From positions 5,704,001 to 5,768,000 of the forward strand of contig NZ_AP018439.1 in the NCBI RefSeq assembly GCF_009937955.1: a stretch of DNA of 64,000 nt, given 5' to 3'. The notes beneath the pieces are model-generated. The model ran no database searches and was not told the DNA's origin. It saw nothing but the letters and a program-made list of their open reading frames with translations. The first letter of the stretch is position 1; each line of letters opens with the position of its first letter. This stretch comes from Undibacterium sp. KW1 (GTDB lineage: Bacteria; Pseudomonadota; Gammaproteobacteria; Burkholderiales; Burkholderiaceae_D). This document shows positions 1-9,223 of the stretch, in pieces. Made by a program: the position numbers and the translations under genes.

Positions 1-2
1 AA

Positions 3-473
3 GGCAAAGCAATAAATGGCCTGGTCTTGCTGAACACTTCAGCGCGCGCCAGCACAGCAGATGAAGACAATAAAAACCGTCAGCAAATCAAACTGCTGGA
101 ACACTATCCCTACAAGGGCCAGACCATGACAGCCCTGCGCCGCGCCCTGCATCCACAGCGTCAGGATGATGCTGTCATGCTGGCCCATTTGCAAGCCATG
201 TCACTGACGCTTGGCAAGCAGATCTTTTTGCAGCAACTGTCCGTCGTGCGTGCAGATGGTCATCATGAGCTCACTGAAATTGCCCGTCCTGCGCTGGTCG
301 TCGCCAGCAGGAATGACCAGATGCGCACATTGGCAGAATCAGAAAAACTGGCCAGCGGTTTGCCATATTCCAGCCTGCGTATCGTTGAAGATTGCGGTCA
401 CATGTCGCCCTTGGAAAAAGCACCGGAGCTGATCACTGTGCTGGACAGCTGGCTCAAGCGCAGCAGACTTTAA
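3..473 (+). CDS. alpha/beta hydrolase, C-terminal part (5' end outside window)
   Basis: The reading frame is open from the first complete codon at base 3, so the gene starts upstream and only about 156 C-terminal residues are seen. The start reads GLVLLNTSARAS, the strand that normally follows the nucleophile elbow of alpha/beta hydrolases. The segment LVVASRNDQM holds the expected acidic residue of the triad and DCGHMSPLEKAPE the catalytic histidine, both in family positions. The substrate cannot be told. The stop overlaps by four bases the end of the convergent BchE-like gene, so there is no room for a terminator between them. Confidence 0.85.
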   Translation, partial: GKAINGLVLLNTSARASTADEDNKNRQQIKLLEHYPYKGQTMTALRRALHPQRQDDAVMLAHLQAMSLTLGKQIFLQQLSVVRADGHHELTEIARPALVVASRNDQMRTLAESEKLASGLPYSSLRIVEDCGHMSPLEKAPELITVLDSWLKRSRL

Positions 474-2047
474 CTCACCGAACCGGCCTTGATCGCAATC
501 ACCTTTTTCTTTTTCTTTGCCAGTGCTTCTTCATTTTCATGCAAAGATGCTCCCCAGAACTTTGCGAGGCTGGGACCATTCTTGATTTGCCTTGTTTTAA
601 ACAGGTATTCAGCAATTTCATGGAACCATACGCGCCTGCCCATCCTGGTATACCAGCGCATGGCATGGGCAAATGCCGGGTCGCGGCCACTGAGTATGCG
701 CCAGATTGCTTTTGGCCTGGCCTGCATGATGACTTCCATGGTTTTTACCCACAGTATCACGCGCCAGGGCGGTACTTTATTAGTGGCCAGTACCTGATGC
801 TTGTAATCCCATTTGCGGGTATCGGTCTGTATGACGCGACGGTTTTCCACGGTAGGGAAATAAGGTGTCCAGCGGTGTGGTGTCACGTACAGCATCTGTA
901 TCTGATCGGGGTCGTAGCGCAATAAATGTTTTAATGAACGCCAATAGTCAGCATCGGTTTCTTCTTCAAAGCCCACCACATAGGTCGCCATGGAGACTAT
1001 GCCATGCTGGCGCAGCAGGCGTATCGCTTCCTGGTCTTCGCTGGTGGTGCCACCTTTCCTGATATTTTTCAGTACCGCCTCGTCATAACTTTCTATACCA
1101 AGCAAGAAGCGTATGACACCTGCTCTTTTATACAAATGCAGGATATCGGCATCCCGTACGATGTCACCGGTGCGAGTCGAACCTACCAGTGTCAATGGTA
1201 CGTTCTCGACAATCAGGGCTTCCAGAAAAGCCTTCCAGGCTTTGCGGGAACCAGTCGGCAATTCATCGGCGAAATTGATCAGCTCTACCCCATGTTCGCG
1301 ATAGAGGCGTGCCAGTTCCTGGGCAAACTTGACAGGATCACGGTGACGCCATTGCGTCCAGAAACCACGCTGTCCACAGTAGCTGCATAGATAGGGGCAA
1401 CCACGGGAAAACTGCACGACCACGGCGCGCATATTACCCCAATAGGAATAACGGCTATGGTCTATGAGTTCCCAGCCGACGCGATAATCATCAAGCTTTT
1501 CTATCATGGCCGCAGCGGGCGTGGCAAAGGGCAGGCCATCAACGCGCAGGGCAATGCCATCGACTGCCTGCACGTCAGCGCCTGCGCTGAGGGCTTGCAC
1601 CAGCAAAGTAGTCGTCCGCTCACCCTCACCCTTGACGATATAGTCAATGGCGGCACACTCATTGAGTACGTCTTCCCAGTGATAGGTAGGAAAAACACCA
1701 CCATAAATCAGGCTGATATGTGGCATGCGCTGCTTCAGCATGCCTGCCAGTTCAACGATAGTGACATGCACGGAAGTAGAGCCGGAATGTCCCATCATGA
1801 TGATATCTGGCTGCGCAGCGACCGCATGAGCAAGGATAGCTGGCAAAGGCATGGGGCCAAATTCAGCATCCAGCAATTCCACCTCAAAGCCAGCATCTAT
1901 CAAAGGCCCACCGACGCTAAGCAAGCCTAGCGGCGGCAATTGCTCACGCGGTATGCGGCTTCCTATGGCAGTATGCGGAGGATTGATCAGCAGTATCTTA
2001 TTTGCTGGCTGCGGTCTGGCTTTGAATGGCAATATATTGTTGTTCAC
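470..2047 (-). CDS. B12-binding-domain radical SAM protein, BchE-like
   Basis: This is a 525-residue protein with a GTG start. Residues 15-175 form a B12-binding-like Rossmann domain, with the opening KILLINPP and IIMMGHSGS near 82. Residues 205-400 form a radical SAM barrel with the cluster ligands C217, C221 and C224 (CPYLCSYC). The following GQRGFW, the MLYVTPHRWTP segment and the WDYKHQVLA segment resemble BchE, the oxygen-independent Mg-protoporphyrin monomethyl ester cyclase. No chlorophyll genes are visible here, so the true substrate is unknown; it may be a paralogue working on another molecule. The gene lies 36 bp downstream of a CoA-transferase on the same strand and is probably co-transcribed with it. 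Confidence 0.8.
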   Translation of the reverse strand: MNNNILPFKARPQPANKILLINPPHTAIGSRIPREQLPPLGLLSVGGPLIDAGFEVELLDAEFGPMPLPAILAHAVAAQPDIIMMGHSGSTSVHVTIVELAGMLKQRMPHISLIYGGVFPTYHWEDVLNECAAIDYIVKGEGERTTTLLVQALSAGADVQAVDGIALRVDGLPFATPAAAMIEKLDDYRVGWELIDHSRYSYWGNMRAVVVQFSRGCPYLCSYCGQRGFWTQWRHRDPVKFAQELARLYREHGVELINFADELPTGSRKAWKAFLEALIVENVPLTLVGSTRTGDIVRDADILHLYKRAGVIRFLLGIESYDEAVLKNIRKGGTTSEDQEAIRLLRQHGIVSMATYVVGFEEETDADYWRSLKHLLRYDPDQIQMLYVTPHRWTPYFPTVENRRVIQTDTRKWDYKHQVLATNKVPPWRVILWVKTMEVIMQARPKAIWRILSGRDPAFAHAMRWYTRMGRRVWFHEIAEYLFKTRQIKNGPSLAKFWGASLHENEEALAKKKKKVIAIKAGSVS

Positions 2048-2083
2048 CGTGATGTCTGTAGCTGAGTGGTCTTGCGCTACATT

Positions 2084-3475
2084 TTACATCCACACTGCCT
2101 GGTGCTGCCCCAATACTGGTGCGGGCAATTCAAAATGCGCGGGTGTCACGCTCATTTTTTCTACCGGCGCAATCGCCTGCACTTCTCCAAAACCTGAACT
2201 GGATGTCTGCAAGAAAGCAGCGATTTCTTCGGGCCGCAATTCTGCAGCATTTTCATGCAAACCACGTCTATGCATGGCTTGCAACCAGCGCCCTGTCTGT
2301 GCCAGCGATACCCTGACTTGCCAGCTACCACCTTCAACAGCACGTTTTTGCAGGGCCAGCATGGTCGCATACGCCAGCAAATAACCAGTTGCGTGATCGA
2401 GTGCCTGAAAGGGTAGCTTGCCTGGCGCTGCATTGCCTGCTGCCTTGCCTTCTGCATCGGCAATGCCGCTTGCAGATTGCACCAGGCTGTCAAAGCCACG
2501 CCGGTTTGCCCAGGGGCCGACATGGCCATACGCCGACAGGCTGACATGTATCAAGCCCGGATGCAATGCACATAATTCTTCCGCAGAATAACCGAGACCA
2601 GCGATAGCGCCGGGGCGGTATGCCTGCATGAAGACATCCGCACCACGTATCAGTTCATGTAGTTTTTGCCGTGCATCAGCGTTTCGCAAATCCAGTTGTG
2701 CTGAACGCTTGCCACGGCCAGTATCCAGCACCAGCGGCATGATATTGGGCAGATGTGCGGCACTGATCGCCAATACATCAGCACCATGTTGTGCCAGTGT
2801 ACGCGCACCTACGGGTGCTGCAATCACTCTCGACAAGTCCAGCACACGCACACCACCCAGAGGGCGCTGCCCGCCTTGCTGACCTATAGGTACGACGGGG
2901 CCATCAGCTATCTTCCTGACTTCAAATAACGGCAGTTCAGCGATAGCCTGCGCCTGCGGATGTGCCTGCCATGCCTGCTCTGTACGTATCATGGCGGCAC
3001 ACATGTCTGCATCAGCAAGTACCTGTTCCAGCTCAGCCGCTTTCCAGCCTGCAATGGCTTTGGCGACTGCGGCGCGGTCTTCGGCACATTCCAGGATCGC
3101 CAGTACACCATCACGATGATGCGGAAAATTGGTATGCAATTGTATCCAGTGGCCATCTCCGGCCTGGTAATAACCAGCAATCTTGCTCCATGGGTCATCA
3201 GCAGGTTTGCCATTGATGCTGAGATAACGGTCGCTCTTGAACATGGCCAGAGCGTGGCGTCTGTCAATCTCGATTTTCTGTGTAGCGCCACCGCGTGCCT
3301 GCCATAGTTGCGCAGCCATTAGCGCTTGTACGGCTATGCTGGCAGCGGACACATCACCGACCGGAAAAGTTGATGGCAGTTGCGCGCCATCACCGCTGAA
3401 TGTTACCTGCTGCAAAGCCTCAGACTCACCACCGCCCATTTCCCACAAGGATGCCAATAATGCTGCTGCCGACAT
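2084..3475 (-). CDS. family III CoA-transferase (CaiB/BaiF type), permuted-looking domain order
   Basis: This 463-residue protein has an ATG start preceded by GGGGAG. The segment GVRVLDLSRVIAAPVGARTL, normally the first strand of CaiB/BaiF proteins, sits near residue 205 instead of the N-terminus. The segment GYYQAGDGHWIQLHTNFPHH, normally central, comes first. DVFMQAYRPGAIAGLG and the GRGKRS loop are typical of the family. Class III enzymes move CoA between carboxylic acids, and this long form is likely a CoA-transferase or racemase of unknown substrate. It heads a two-gene unit with the BchE-like gene and is divergent, 80 bp apart, from the HTH-citrate synthase gene. Confidence 0.85.
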   Translation of the reverse strand: MSAAALLASLWEMGGGESEALQQVTFSGDGAQLPSTFPVGDVSAASIAVQALMAAQLWQARGGATQKIEIDRRHALAMFKSDRYLSINGKPADDPWSKIAGYYQAGDGHWIQLHTNFPHHRDGVLAILECAEDRAAVAKAIAGWKAAELEQVLADADMCAAMIRTEQAWQAHPQAQAIAELPLFEVRKIADGPVVPIGQQGGQRPLGGVRVLDLSRVIAAPVGARTLAQHGADVLAISAAHLPNIMPLVLDTGRGKRSAQLDLRNADARQKLHELIRGADVFMQAYRPGAIAGLGYSAEELCALHPGLIHVSLSAYGHVGPWANRRGFDSLVQSASGIADAEGKAAGNAAPGKLPFQALDHATGYLLAYATMLALQKRAVEGGSWQVRVSLAQTGRWLQAMHRRGLHENAAELRPEEIAAFLQTSSSGFGEVQAIAPVEKMSVTPAHFELPAPVLGQHQAVWM

Positions 3476-3555
3476 GATGCTCTCCCCAATAAATTCAAAT
3501 TAGCGCACAATGCGATAAACCGTCCATGCAGGCAGTCTAGGATCTGTGTGTGGAC

Positions 3556-4812
3556 ATGGTCAATCTTGATTCTGCCTATCAATATAAATTAATCGTGGAT
3601 AACACCCTCACTGCCAGACAAGCTGCCGAGTTGCTCGGCATCAGCCTGCCGACCTTGTATTCCTATGTCAGCCGCGGCTTGCTGCAATCGCACCAATCCC
3701 AGGGACAAAGAGCGAAACGTTATCTGAAGGAAGAAGTATTGCGTCTGCTGGCCCGCACCAGTGATAGCAAGCGCGCAGGCGGTGCAGCAGAATCAGCGAT
3801 AGACTGGGGGGTGCCCGTCCTTGAATCCAAAATCACGCAGGTGACTCATGGCAAGCTGTATTACCGTGGTCACGCAGTTGATGCCCTGGCAAGCACACAT
3901 ACGCTGGAACAAGTCGCACTGATTTTGTGGGACAGCAACATCCGCCCCGATCTTCCTCAAACTTGTTTAAATGACCTGACTACGCTATGGCCAAAACTGC
4001 TGGACTTGACGTCGCACCTTCCCCCCTACGAAAGAGCCATCTGCATCTTACCCCTGCTGACTAAAACAGTAGAGGACATACCAGACATGCATACTCACCA
4101 AAAGGCCATGTTATGGATGCACCTGACCGCAGCAGCACTATTGGGTATCGCACCTGACTATCAGGCATTTCATCAAAAACTTGCGGCAGCATGGCAGTTG
4201 AATGAGGATCAAACAGAACTGGTACGCACAGCCCTGGTTGTCAGTGCTGATCATGAATTGAATGTATCGACGTTTACCGTGCGTTGCGTTGCCTCTGCGG
4301 GTGCAAACATGGGCATGGCATTAGTGGCAGGGCTGGCGGCGCTCTCGGGCCCAAAACACGGTGGTGAAAGCCTGCACGTCAGCCGCATGTTGCGTGCTGC
4401 ACTGGCGACATCGCCAAGTGACATAAGCAGCTTCTTGTCAAAACGCCTGATTAAGCATGATGCGCATGAGCATTTCTCACCCAGGCTGCCGGGTTTTTCT
4501 CATCCGCTTTACCCTGATGGCGACCCGCGCGCTGCGCTGCTGATGAACATGCTGGACAGGACCAGGCATGCAGGCTTGTTTGCAGTTACAGACATGGCAG
4601 AAGACCTGACAGGGCAACAACTGAATATAGACTTTGGCCTGGTTGCAGTTGAAATTGCCTGCCAGTTACCACCAGGTACAGCGCAAATCCTGTTTGCGCT
4701 GGGTCGCACAGCGGGCTGGATAGCCCACGCGATGGAACAGGTAGAAACTGGCCAACTGATACGCCCGCGTGCCAGGTATGTGGGCAAGTTTCCTGACACT
4801 GGTGCCGTATAG
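3556..4812 (+). CDS. citrate synthase family protein with N-terminal HTH domain
   Basis: The chosen ATG gives 418 residues; a GTG six bases earlier is also possible, and neither has a clear Shine-Dalgarno. Residues 12-70 hold a MerR/excisionase-like helix-turn-helix (TARQAAELLGISLPTLYSYV). Residues 85-410 are a citrate-synthase fold. The three catalytic residues of the family appear kept: H233 in ADHELNVSTF, H268 in GPKHGGES and D323 in DGDPR. It could be a working citrate or methylcitrate synthase, or a regulator that senses acyl-CoA or oxaloacetate through an enzyme fold. It is divergent from the CoA-transferase gene, which fits local regulation of CoA metabolism (inference). Confidence 0.85.
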   Translation: MVNLDSAYQYKLIVDNTLTARQAAELLGISLPTLYSYVSRGLLQSHQSQGQRAKRYLKEEVLRLLARTSDSKRAGGAAESAIDWGVPVLESKITQVTHGKLYYRGHAVDALASTHTLEQVALILWDSNIRPDLPQTCLNDLTTLWPKLLDLTSHLPPYERAICILPLLTKTVEDIPDMHTHQKAMLWMHLTAAALLGIAPDYQAFHQKLAAAWQLNEDQTELVRTALVVSADHELNVSTFTVRCVASAGANMGMALVAGLAALSGPKHGGESLHVSRMLRAALATSPSDISSFLSKRLIKHDAHEHFSPRLPGFSHPLYPDGDPRAALLMNMLDRTRHAGLFAVTDMAEDLTGQQLNIDFGLVAVEIACQLPPGTAQILFALGRTAGWIAHAMEQVETGQLIRPRARYVGKFPDTGAV

Positions 4813-4813
4813 A

Positions 4814-5047
4814 TCAGGGTTCTGTAGCAGGTAGATTGGGCTCATCTGGCGTATAAGCCAGGATATCGCCAGGCTGGCATGCCAGCACTTCGCAAATTTT
4901 TTCCAGGGTATCAAAACGTATCGCCTTGGCCTTGCCGGTTTTTAAGACGGACAGATTTTGTGGCGTAATATCGACGAGTTCAGCCAGGGTATTCAAACGC
5001 ATCTTGCGCTGGGCGAGGACGACATCCAGATTAACGGTAATAGGCAT
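4814..5047 (-). CDS. small XRE-family (Cro/CI) transcriptional regulator, YozG-like
   Basis: This 77-residue protein is almost entirely one helix-turn-helix domain: LAELVDITPQNLSVLKTG carries the recognition helix, followed by AIRFDTLEKICEVLACQPGDILAY, the typical YozG/XRE ending. GAGGA precedes the ATG. It lies 7 bp downstream of a DUF2975 membrane protein gene, a pairing found widely in bacteria and assumed to be a membrane-sensor/regulator couple of unknown signal. The gene ends one base after the convergent citrate-synthase-like gene. Confidence 0.9.
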   Translation of the reverse strand: MPITVNLDVVLAQRKMRLNTLAELVDITPQNLSVLKTGKAKAIRFDTLEKICEVLACQPGDILAYTPDEPNLPATEP

Positions 5048-5054
5048 GGCGTCC

Positions 5055-5642
5055 TCAGATGGTCAGTTCAGCTTCTTCATTGAGATCGACACCTATTTCG
5101 AGTGACCAGAGCAAGAGCAGAAAAAATCCTATCCAAGTCAGTTGATCTAATATGCGACCAAGAAAATGGCCTATATCACCAGTACCACCAGCACTTGGAT
5201 AGATATAACTAAAAATGATGGAGAGAAAATCTATGCCTAGTGCTGAAGCTACAAGTATCAAGTTGATATTGAACGCTCTTTTTGCATGAAAGATGGCCTT
5301 CTTGTTAAAAATTTCTCCGTCATGAAAGCAAGTCAGCAATTGATTGATATGGACGAGTACTCTCCCCACCACAGCGCACCAGGCGAGCCAGACAAGTCCT
5401 GCAACCACCTTTAACTGCAAGCTCAGGCCGTCTTTCAGCAGCGAGAAAAAGCCATCATCCACTGTTGCAGCTCGTGCCAGGTATCCGACCACAGTTAAAT
5501 CGCCGGAAGATACCGTCATCAAGAAAATAGGGAAGCCAATGGCACCAATAGCAATGATGGCCATTAGAGCAACCGTCAGGAAAAGAAAATACCTGCTCAA
5601 CTTGCGAATATTGGCAATCCTGGCATGTTTCTGAACTTGCAT
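5055..5642 (-). CDS. DUF2975 family membrane protein
   Basis: This 195-residue protein has four predicted membrane helices: about 16-38, 75-98, 128-150 and 170-188. The pattern LLTCFHDGEIFNKKAIFHAKRAF between helices 2 and 3 is typical of DUF2975. Its function is not established. It precedes the XRE regulator by 7 bp and is almost certainly co-transcribed with it. Confidence 0.85.
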   Translation of the reverse strand: MQVQKHARIANIRKLSRYFLFLTVALMAIIAIGAIGFPIFLMTVSSGDLTVVGYLARAATVDDGFFSLLKDGLSLQLKVVAGLVWLAWCAVVGRVLVHINQLLTCFHDGEIFNKKAIFHAKRAFNINLILVASALGIDFLSIIFSYIYPSAGGTGDIGHFLGRILDQLTWIGFFLLLLWSLEIGVDLNEEAELTI

Positions 5643-5773
5643 TTTGAACTCCCGATTGAATTGATGATGTGAATTTTACGCCATAAATTTCGAAATGCAA
5701 TATTTATTTATCGTTTATCGGTAAATAAATGCCGAAATATAATAAACCACAAGAATCAGAGAGAAAAAAGAAA

Positions 5774-5805
5774 AAGGGCTGCATGAAGCAGCCCTTAACA
5801 AAAAA
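5774..5805 (-). terminator. intrinsic terminator of the TonB receptor gene
   Basis: AAGGGCTGC and GCAGCCCTT form a 9-bp perfect stem around the five-base loop ATGAA. On the minus strand the stem is followed by a T-rich run. It lies 20 bp beyond the stop of the TonB receptor gene. Confidence 0.85.
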
Positions 5806-5823
5806 CCAGTTCAAATCACATCA

Positions 5824-8214
5824 TTACCAGGCGTAAGCAGCCTTCGCATAGTAGTAACGGCCATTGAAGCCATAAGGCGAGAACGTGGAGTAAGGCAGCG
5901 TTCCGCCAGAATTCAAATTACCTGCCGATGTCACCTGGTCTGGATATTTGTCAGTCAGGTTATCGACACCGGCACTGATAGTCCATTTACCCAGTTTGAC
6001 GCTGGCAGCCAGGTCCAGCACAGTATTGGCACTGTAAGTCTGGTCCAGGCTCACATTGTTTTGCGGCGAGACAAAGCTGCCATAGCGGGTGGCCAGTCCA
6101 TGGATATTCCAGTTGGCAAAGGCATAGTCAGCAGAGATGCTGAATTTGTCTTTTGGTGTTGCCTCGGTTGCGCGGTTGATGGTTTGCCTATCTATCAGCA
6201 AGAGATTGTTTTGCGTCAAAATTGCAGGGTTGGCGGCGACATTTTTGACTGTCGTGTCATTGTGATTGTAGGCCACGGTAAAGCCCAGCTTGTCCGTGCC
6301 AGACAGCGGGATCTGATAAGAACCAACCACATCAACACCACGGGTTTGGGTATCCAGCGCGTTGGTGAAATAACGTGCCGCACCAACCAATACGCCTTGC
6401 TGCGCCAGTACACTTTGTAAAGCTGCAGGCAAGACCAGATTACCTGAGTACAGGATGCGATTATCAATATCGATCTGGTAAGCATCTACGCTCAGGGTCG
6501 CATTCTTGCTTGGCTGCACGACTGCACCCAGGCTGTAATTGCGTGATTTTTCTGCTTGCAACGGTACAGCACCCAGGGCTTTGGCAGCAGCCGTGGCAAC
6601 ACCAAATGTACCGGTATCCACCAATTGCGATGTACCGTTGATGGTGATCAGGTTGGTCGTGGATATCGTGTAATTCTGTTGCGCCAGCGAAGGCGCACGG
6701 AAGCCATTTGACGCCGCAGCACGCAAGGCAAATTCTTTGGTGAATTCAAAACGACCAGACAATTTTCCAGAAGTGACACTGCCAAAATCGCTGTAGTTTT
6801 CATGACGCAAGGCCAGCGAAGCACTCAGTTGCTTGCTCAGTTCAGCTTCGATATTGGCATAGATGGATGCACTGTGGCGGCTAAAGCTGCCTGCATTCGA
6901 AGGCTGGAAACCAGAGAAACCCTGGGCACCACTACCGAAATAAGAATTCGCTTCACCCGCACCAATTTCATATTGGTCGCGACGGTATTCTGCACCAACG
7001 GCCAGCGTCAGCGGATTCGCCAGACCGGCAAATTCAAATTCTTTCGCTGCATCAAAGTTTGCCAGGGTCTGAGTATTTTTCAACTTGCCGGCATAAAATT
7101 TCGTCGGGCTGGTAGCCCCCAGGCTGAGGTTGACAGTATTGTTGACGTCAAGGCTAAATTCGCTGGAACCATAATTGACACTGGCATCCCAGCGCCAGCC
7201 ATCGTTACGGCCCTTGATACCGCCGACGACAGACACATCAGTATTCGTACCAGCCTCATTCGGCAGGAAGCCATTTGGATACAGCGAGGTGCGCAAAGTC
7301 GTGCCTGTGGTATAGGCCGTGCGCCAGGTCGCAGCAGCATCGGTACTGCGGCGGCTGTAGTTGGCAAAGCCATACAATTCCAAGTCTGTCGCCAGTGCCA
7401 GCGAGGCATTGGCACCCAGATTGGTTTGTTGCAGTTTGGGGTCACCCTGTACCTGGTTGACCCTGCCATACAAAGGTTCTAGCGGATTACGGAAATCAGC
7501 ACCGGCGCGGTTGGTTTCATTCTGGTTGCGCTGTTCTGCGGTAAAACGCGTCCAGCCCTTGTCGCCCAATGCCGTGCCAAAGTTGGCACTCAAACTGGCT
7601 TGTGTGCCATCTCGTTTGCTGTACTGACCGCCGCCAAACTGCACTTCGCCACCATTCGCCCCTTTTTTGAGGATGATGTTGATGACACCAGCAATCGCGT
7701 CTGAACCATATTGCGCCGCTGCACCATCACGCAAGACTTCTATCTTTTCAATCGAACTGATAGGGATAGTATTCAAATCTGCCGGTGAAGAACCTCGCCC
7801 CGCCGTGCCATTCACATTTACCACAGCCGAGGTATGCCAGCGCTTGCCATTCACCAGCACCAGAGTCTGGTCAGGCGACAAGCCGCGCAATTGCGCCGGG
7901 CGGCTAGCGGATGTACCGTCTGCCACTGCAGGACGAGGGAAATTCAAGGAAGGCAGCAAACGGCTCAATACCGCTGCCAGCTCACCAGAGCCTGTCGATT
8001 GCAAATCTTTGGAAGTTAATATATCAACCGGTGCTTCAGAGTCAGACACGGTACGCTTGATGCTGCGCGTGCCAGTCACAATCACAGTATCTGATTGTGG
8101 CGGGATAATTTCTTGTGCCTGTGCAGAAAAGGCAGCCAGCAAGGCTGTTACCAGTAAAGCATTACGCCTTTTTGGTAAAAGTGAAGATGGTGTGGAATAT
8201 GATGCTGTACTCAT
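5824..8214 (-). CDS. TonB-dependent outer-membrane receptor
   Basis: The frame is open further upstream, but the ATG at 8214 follows AGAAAGAG and opens a clean signal peptide (cationic start, ALLVTALLAAFSAQAQ). That gives 796 residues. The plug domain (about 50-170) contains SDTVIVTGTR, VLVNGKRWHTS, IEVLRDGAAAQYGSDAIAGV and ILKK. The remainder is a 22-strand-type barrel ending in an aromatic residue (AKAAYAW). The subfamily is the large one with unknown or carbohydrate/siderophore ligands, and nothing adjacent identifies the ligand. It has its own downstream terminator and stands alone between the DUF2975 pair and the STM4011-like operon. Confidence 0.9.
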   Translation of the reverse strand: MSTASYSTPSSLLPKRRNALLVTALLAAFSAQAQEIIPPQSDTVIVTGTRSIKRTVSDSEAPVDILTSKDLQSTGSGELAAVLSRLLPSLNFPRPAVADGTSASRPAQLRGLSPDQTLVLVNGKRWHTSAVVNVNGTAGRGSSPADLNTIPISSIEKIEVLRDGAAAQYGSDAIAGVINIILKKGANGGEVQFGGGQYSKRDGTQASLSANFGTALGDKGWTRFTAEQRNQNETNRAGADFRNPLEPLYGRVNQVQGDPKLQQTNLGANASLALATDLELYGFANYSRRSTDAAATWRTAYTTGTTLRTSLYPNGFLPNEAGTNTDVSVVGGIKGRNDGWRWDASVNYGSSEFSLDVNNTVNLSLGATSPTKFYAGKLKNTQTLANFDAAKEFEFAGLANPLTLAVGAEYRRDQYEIGAGEANSYFGSGAQGFSGFQPSNAGSFSRHSASIYANIEAELSKQLSASLALRHENYSDFGSVTSGKLSGRFEFTKEFALRAAASNGFRAPSLAQQNYTISTTNLITINGTSQLVDTGTFGVATAAAKALGAVPLQAEKSRNYSLGAVVQPSKNATLSVDAYQIDIDNRILYSGNLVLPAALQSVLAQQGVLVGAARYFTNALDTQTRGVDVVGSYQIPLSGTDKLGFTVAYNHNDTTVKNVAANPAILTQNNLLLIDRQTINRATEATPKDKFSISADYAFANWNIHGLATRYGSFVSPQNNVSLDQTYSANTVLDLAASVKLGKWTISAGVDNLTDKYPDQVTSAGNLNSGGTLPYSTFSPYGFNGRYYYAKAAYAW

Positions 8215-8362
8215 GCGGTATCTCTTTCTATGCCAATGAACTTTAGGTTGAACCGATATTACTTCCTTGTGCATAGACGACAAACGATTGTTTTCAGCTT
8301 AAAACATGAAAAAATCATATAAGAGAAAAACCACTTATTTCTTTTCTTTCTCCTAAATGCCT

Positions 8363-9223
8363 TCAGGCAAAACGCACAGGTATCCTTTCCAGCAAACCAT
8401 TGCCATATACTTCATGCGATTGCATGGCATCAAGATGAATATAGCCTATGTGGCAGTGGCAAGTCGCTTTGCTGCAAGCTTCTCGCTTGAGCATGCTGGC
8501 CAGCGGGTCTGTAAAGATATTGCCTTTGCGGGTTTTGATAAAGTGGCAGCGGAACAGGTCACCATTGCCTTCTATGGACACCACCTCACTGCCAGCCTTG
8601 CAGTCTTTGCCCATGCTTTCATACCAGGGCAGGTTCGATCTGAACAGGTAATCGATGTCTTCCAGGAAAGCGATTTCTTCTTCCGAGTAGTAATCCACTT
8701 CACGCTTATAGGCATTGATCCACATATACACATCGTGTGGCAGGCGCTGGCGCAGAGAAGTAATTTTCGGGAAGTGTTGCTTTAGTCCCACTACGCCTAC
8801 GCTATGGCGTATCTGCAAGGCAGCCAGTTCATTACATTTCCCGATGAATTTTTCTTCGGTCACAAAATCAGGGTGATAGGTAGTCCATAAAGCCGTGGTC
8901 TTGGTATTGCAGCGCGACAGCCATTGCGTATTCCAAGCCAGATTGGTTTGCGCCGCCACCTTGTTCACATGCGGCAGATGCGACAGACGTATCACCGCTT
9001 CCTGATACCATTTGCGCACCAGTGCTTCACCGTAAGGCGTAATAAACACTTCCATGGCCTGGTCGGCGCTACTGTTTTGTTCTACCCAATCGACAAACCT
9101 GTCCAGGTCTTTTTTATCGAGAGCCTGCAATTCACGACTGTTTTTTTCTTTGGCAAAGGGGCAGTATTCGCAACTGTAATTGCAATCTGTCAGGTGGCCG
9201 CGATAAATAATTTTCAGGCTCAT
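8363..9223 (-). CDS. STM4011-family radical SAM protein
   Basis: This 286-residue protein has cluster ligands C14, C18 and C21 (DCNYSCEYC) right at the N-terminus. Further cysteines in KDCKAGSEVVS, LFRCHF and SKATCHCHIGYIHLD suggest an auxiliary Fe-S cluster of the SPASM/twitch kind. It matches my memory of the uncharacterised STM4011 family. It is the last gene of the six-gene operon and overlaps the preceding radical SAM gene by 4 bases (ATGA), so the two are translationally coupled. The substrate is unknown. Confidence 0.85.
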   Translation of the reverse strand: MSLKIIYRGHLTDCNYSCEYCPFAKEKNSRELQALDKKDLDRFVDWVEQNSSADQAMEVFITPYGEALVRKWYQEAVIRLSHLPHVNKVAAQTNLAWNTQWLSRCNTKTTALWTTYHPDFVTEEKFIGKCNELAALQIRHSVGVVGLKQHFPKITSLRQRLPHDVYMWINAYKREVDYYSEEEIAFLEDIDYLFRSNLPWYESMGKDCKAGSEVVSIEGNGDLFRCHFIKTRKGNIFTDPLASMLKREACSKATCHCHIGYIHLDAMQSHEVYGNGLLERIPVRFA

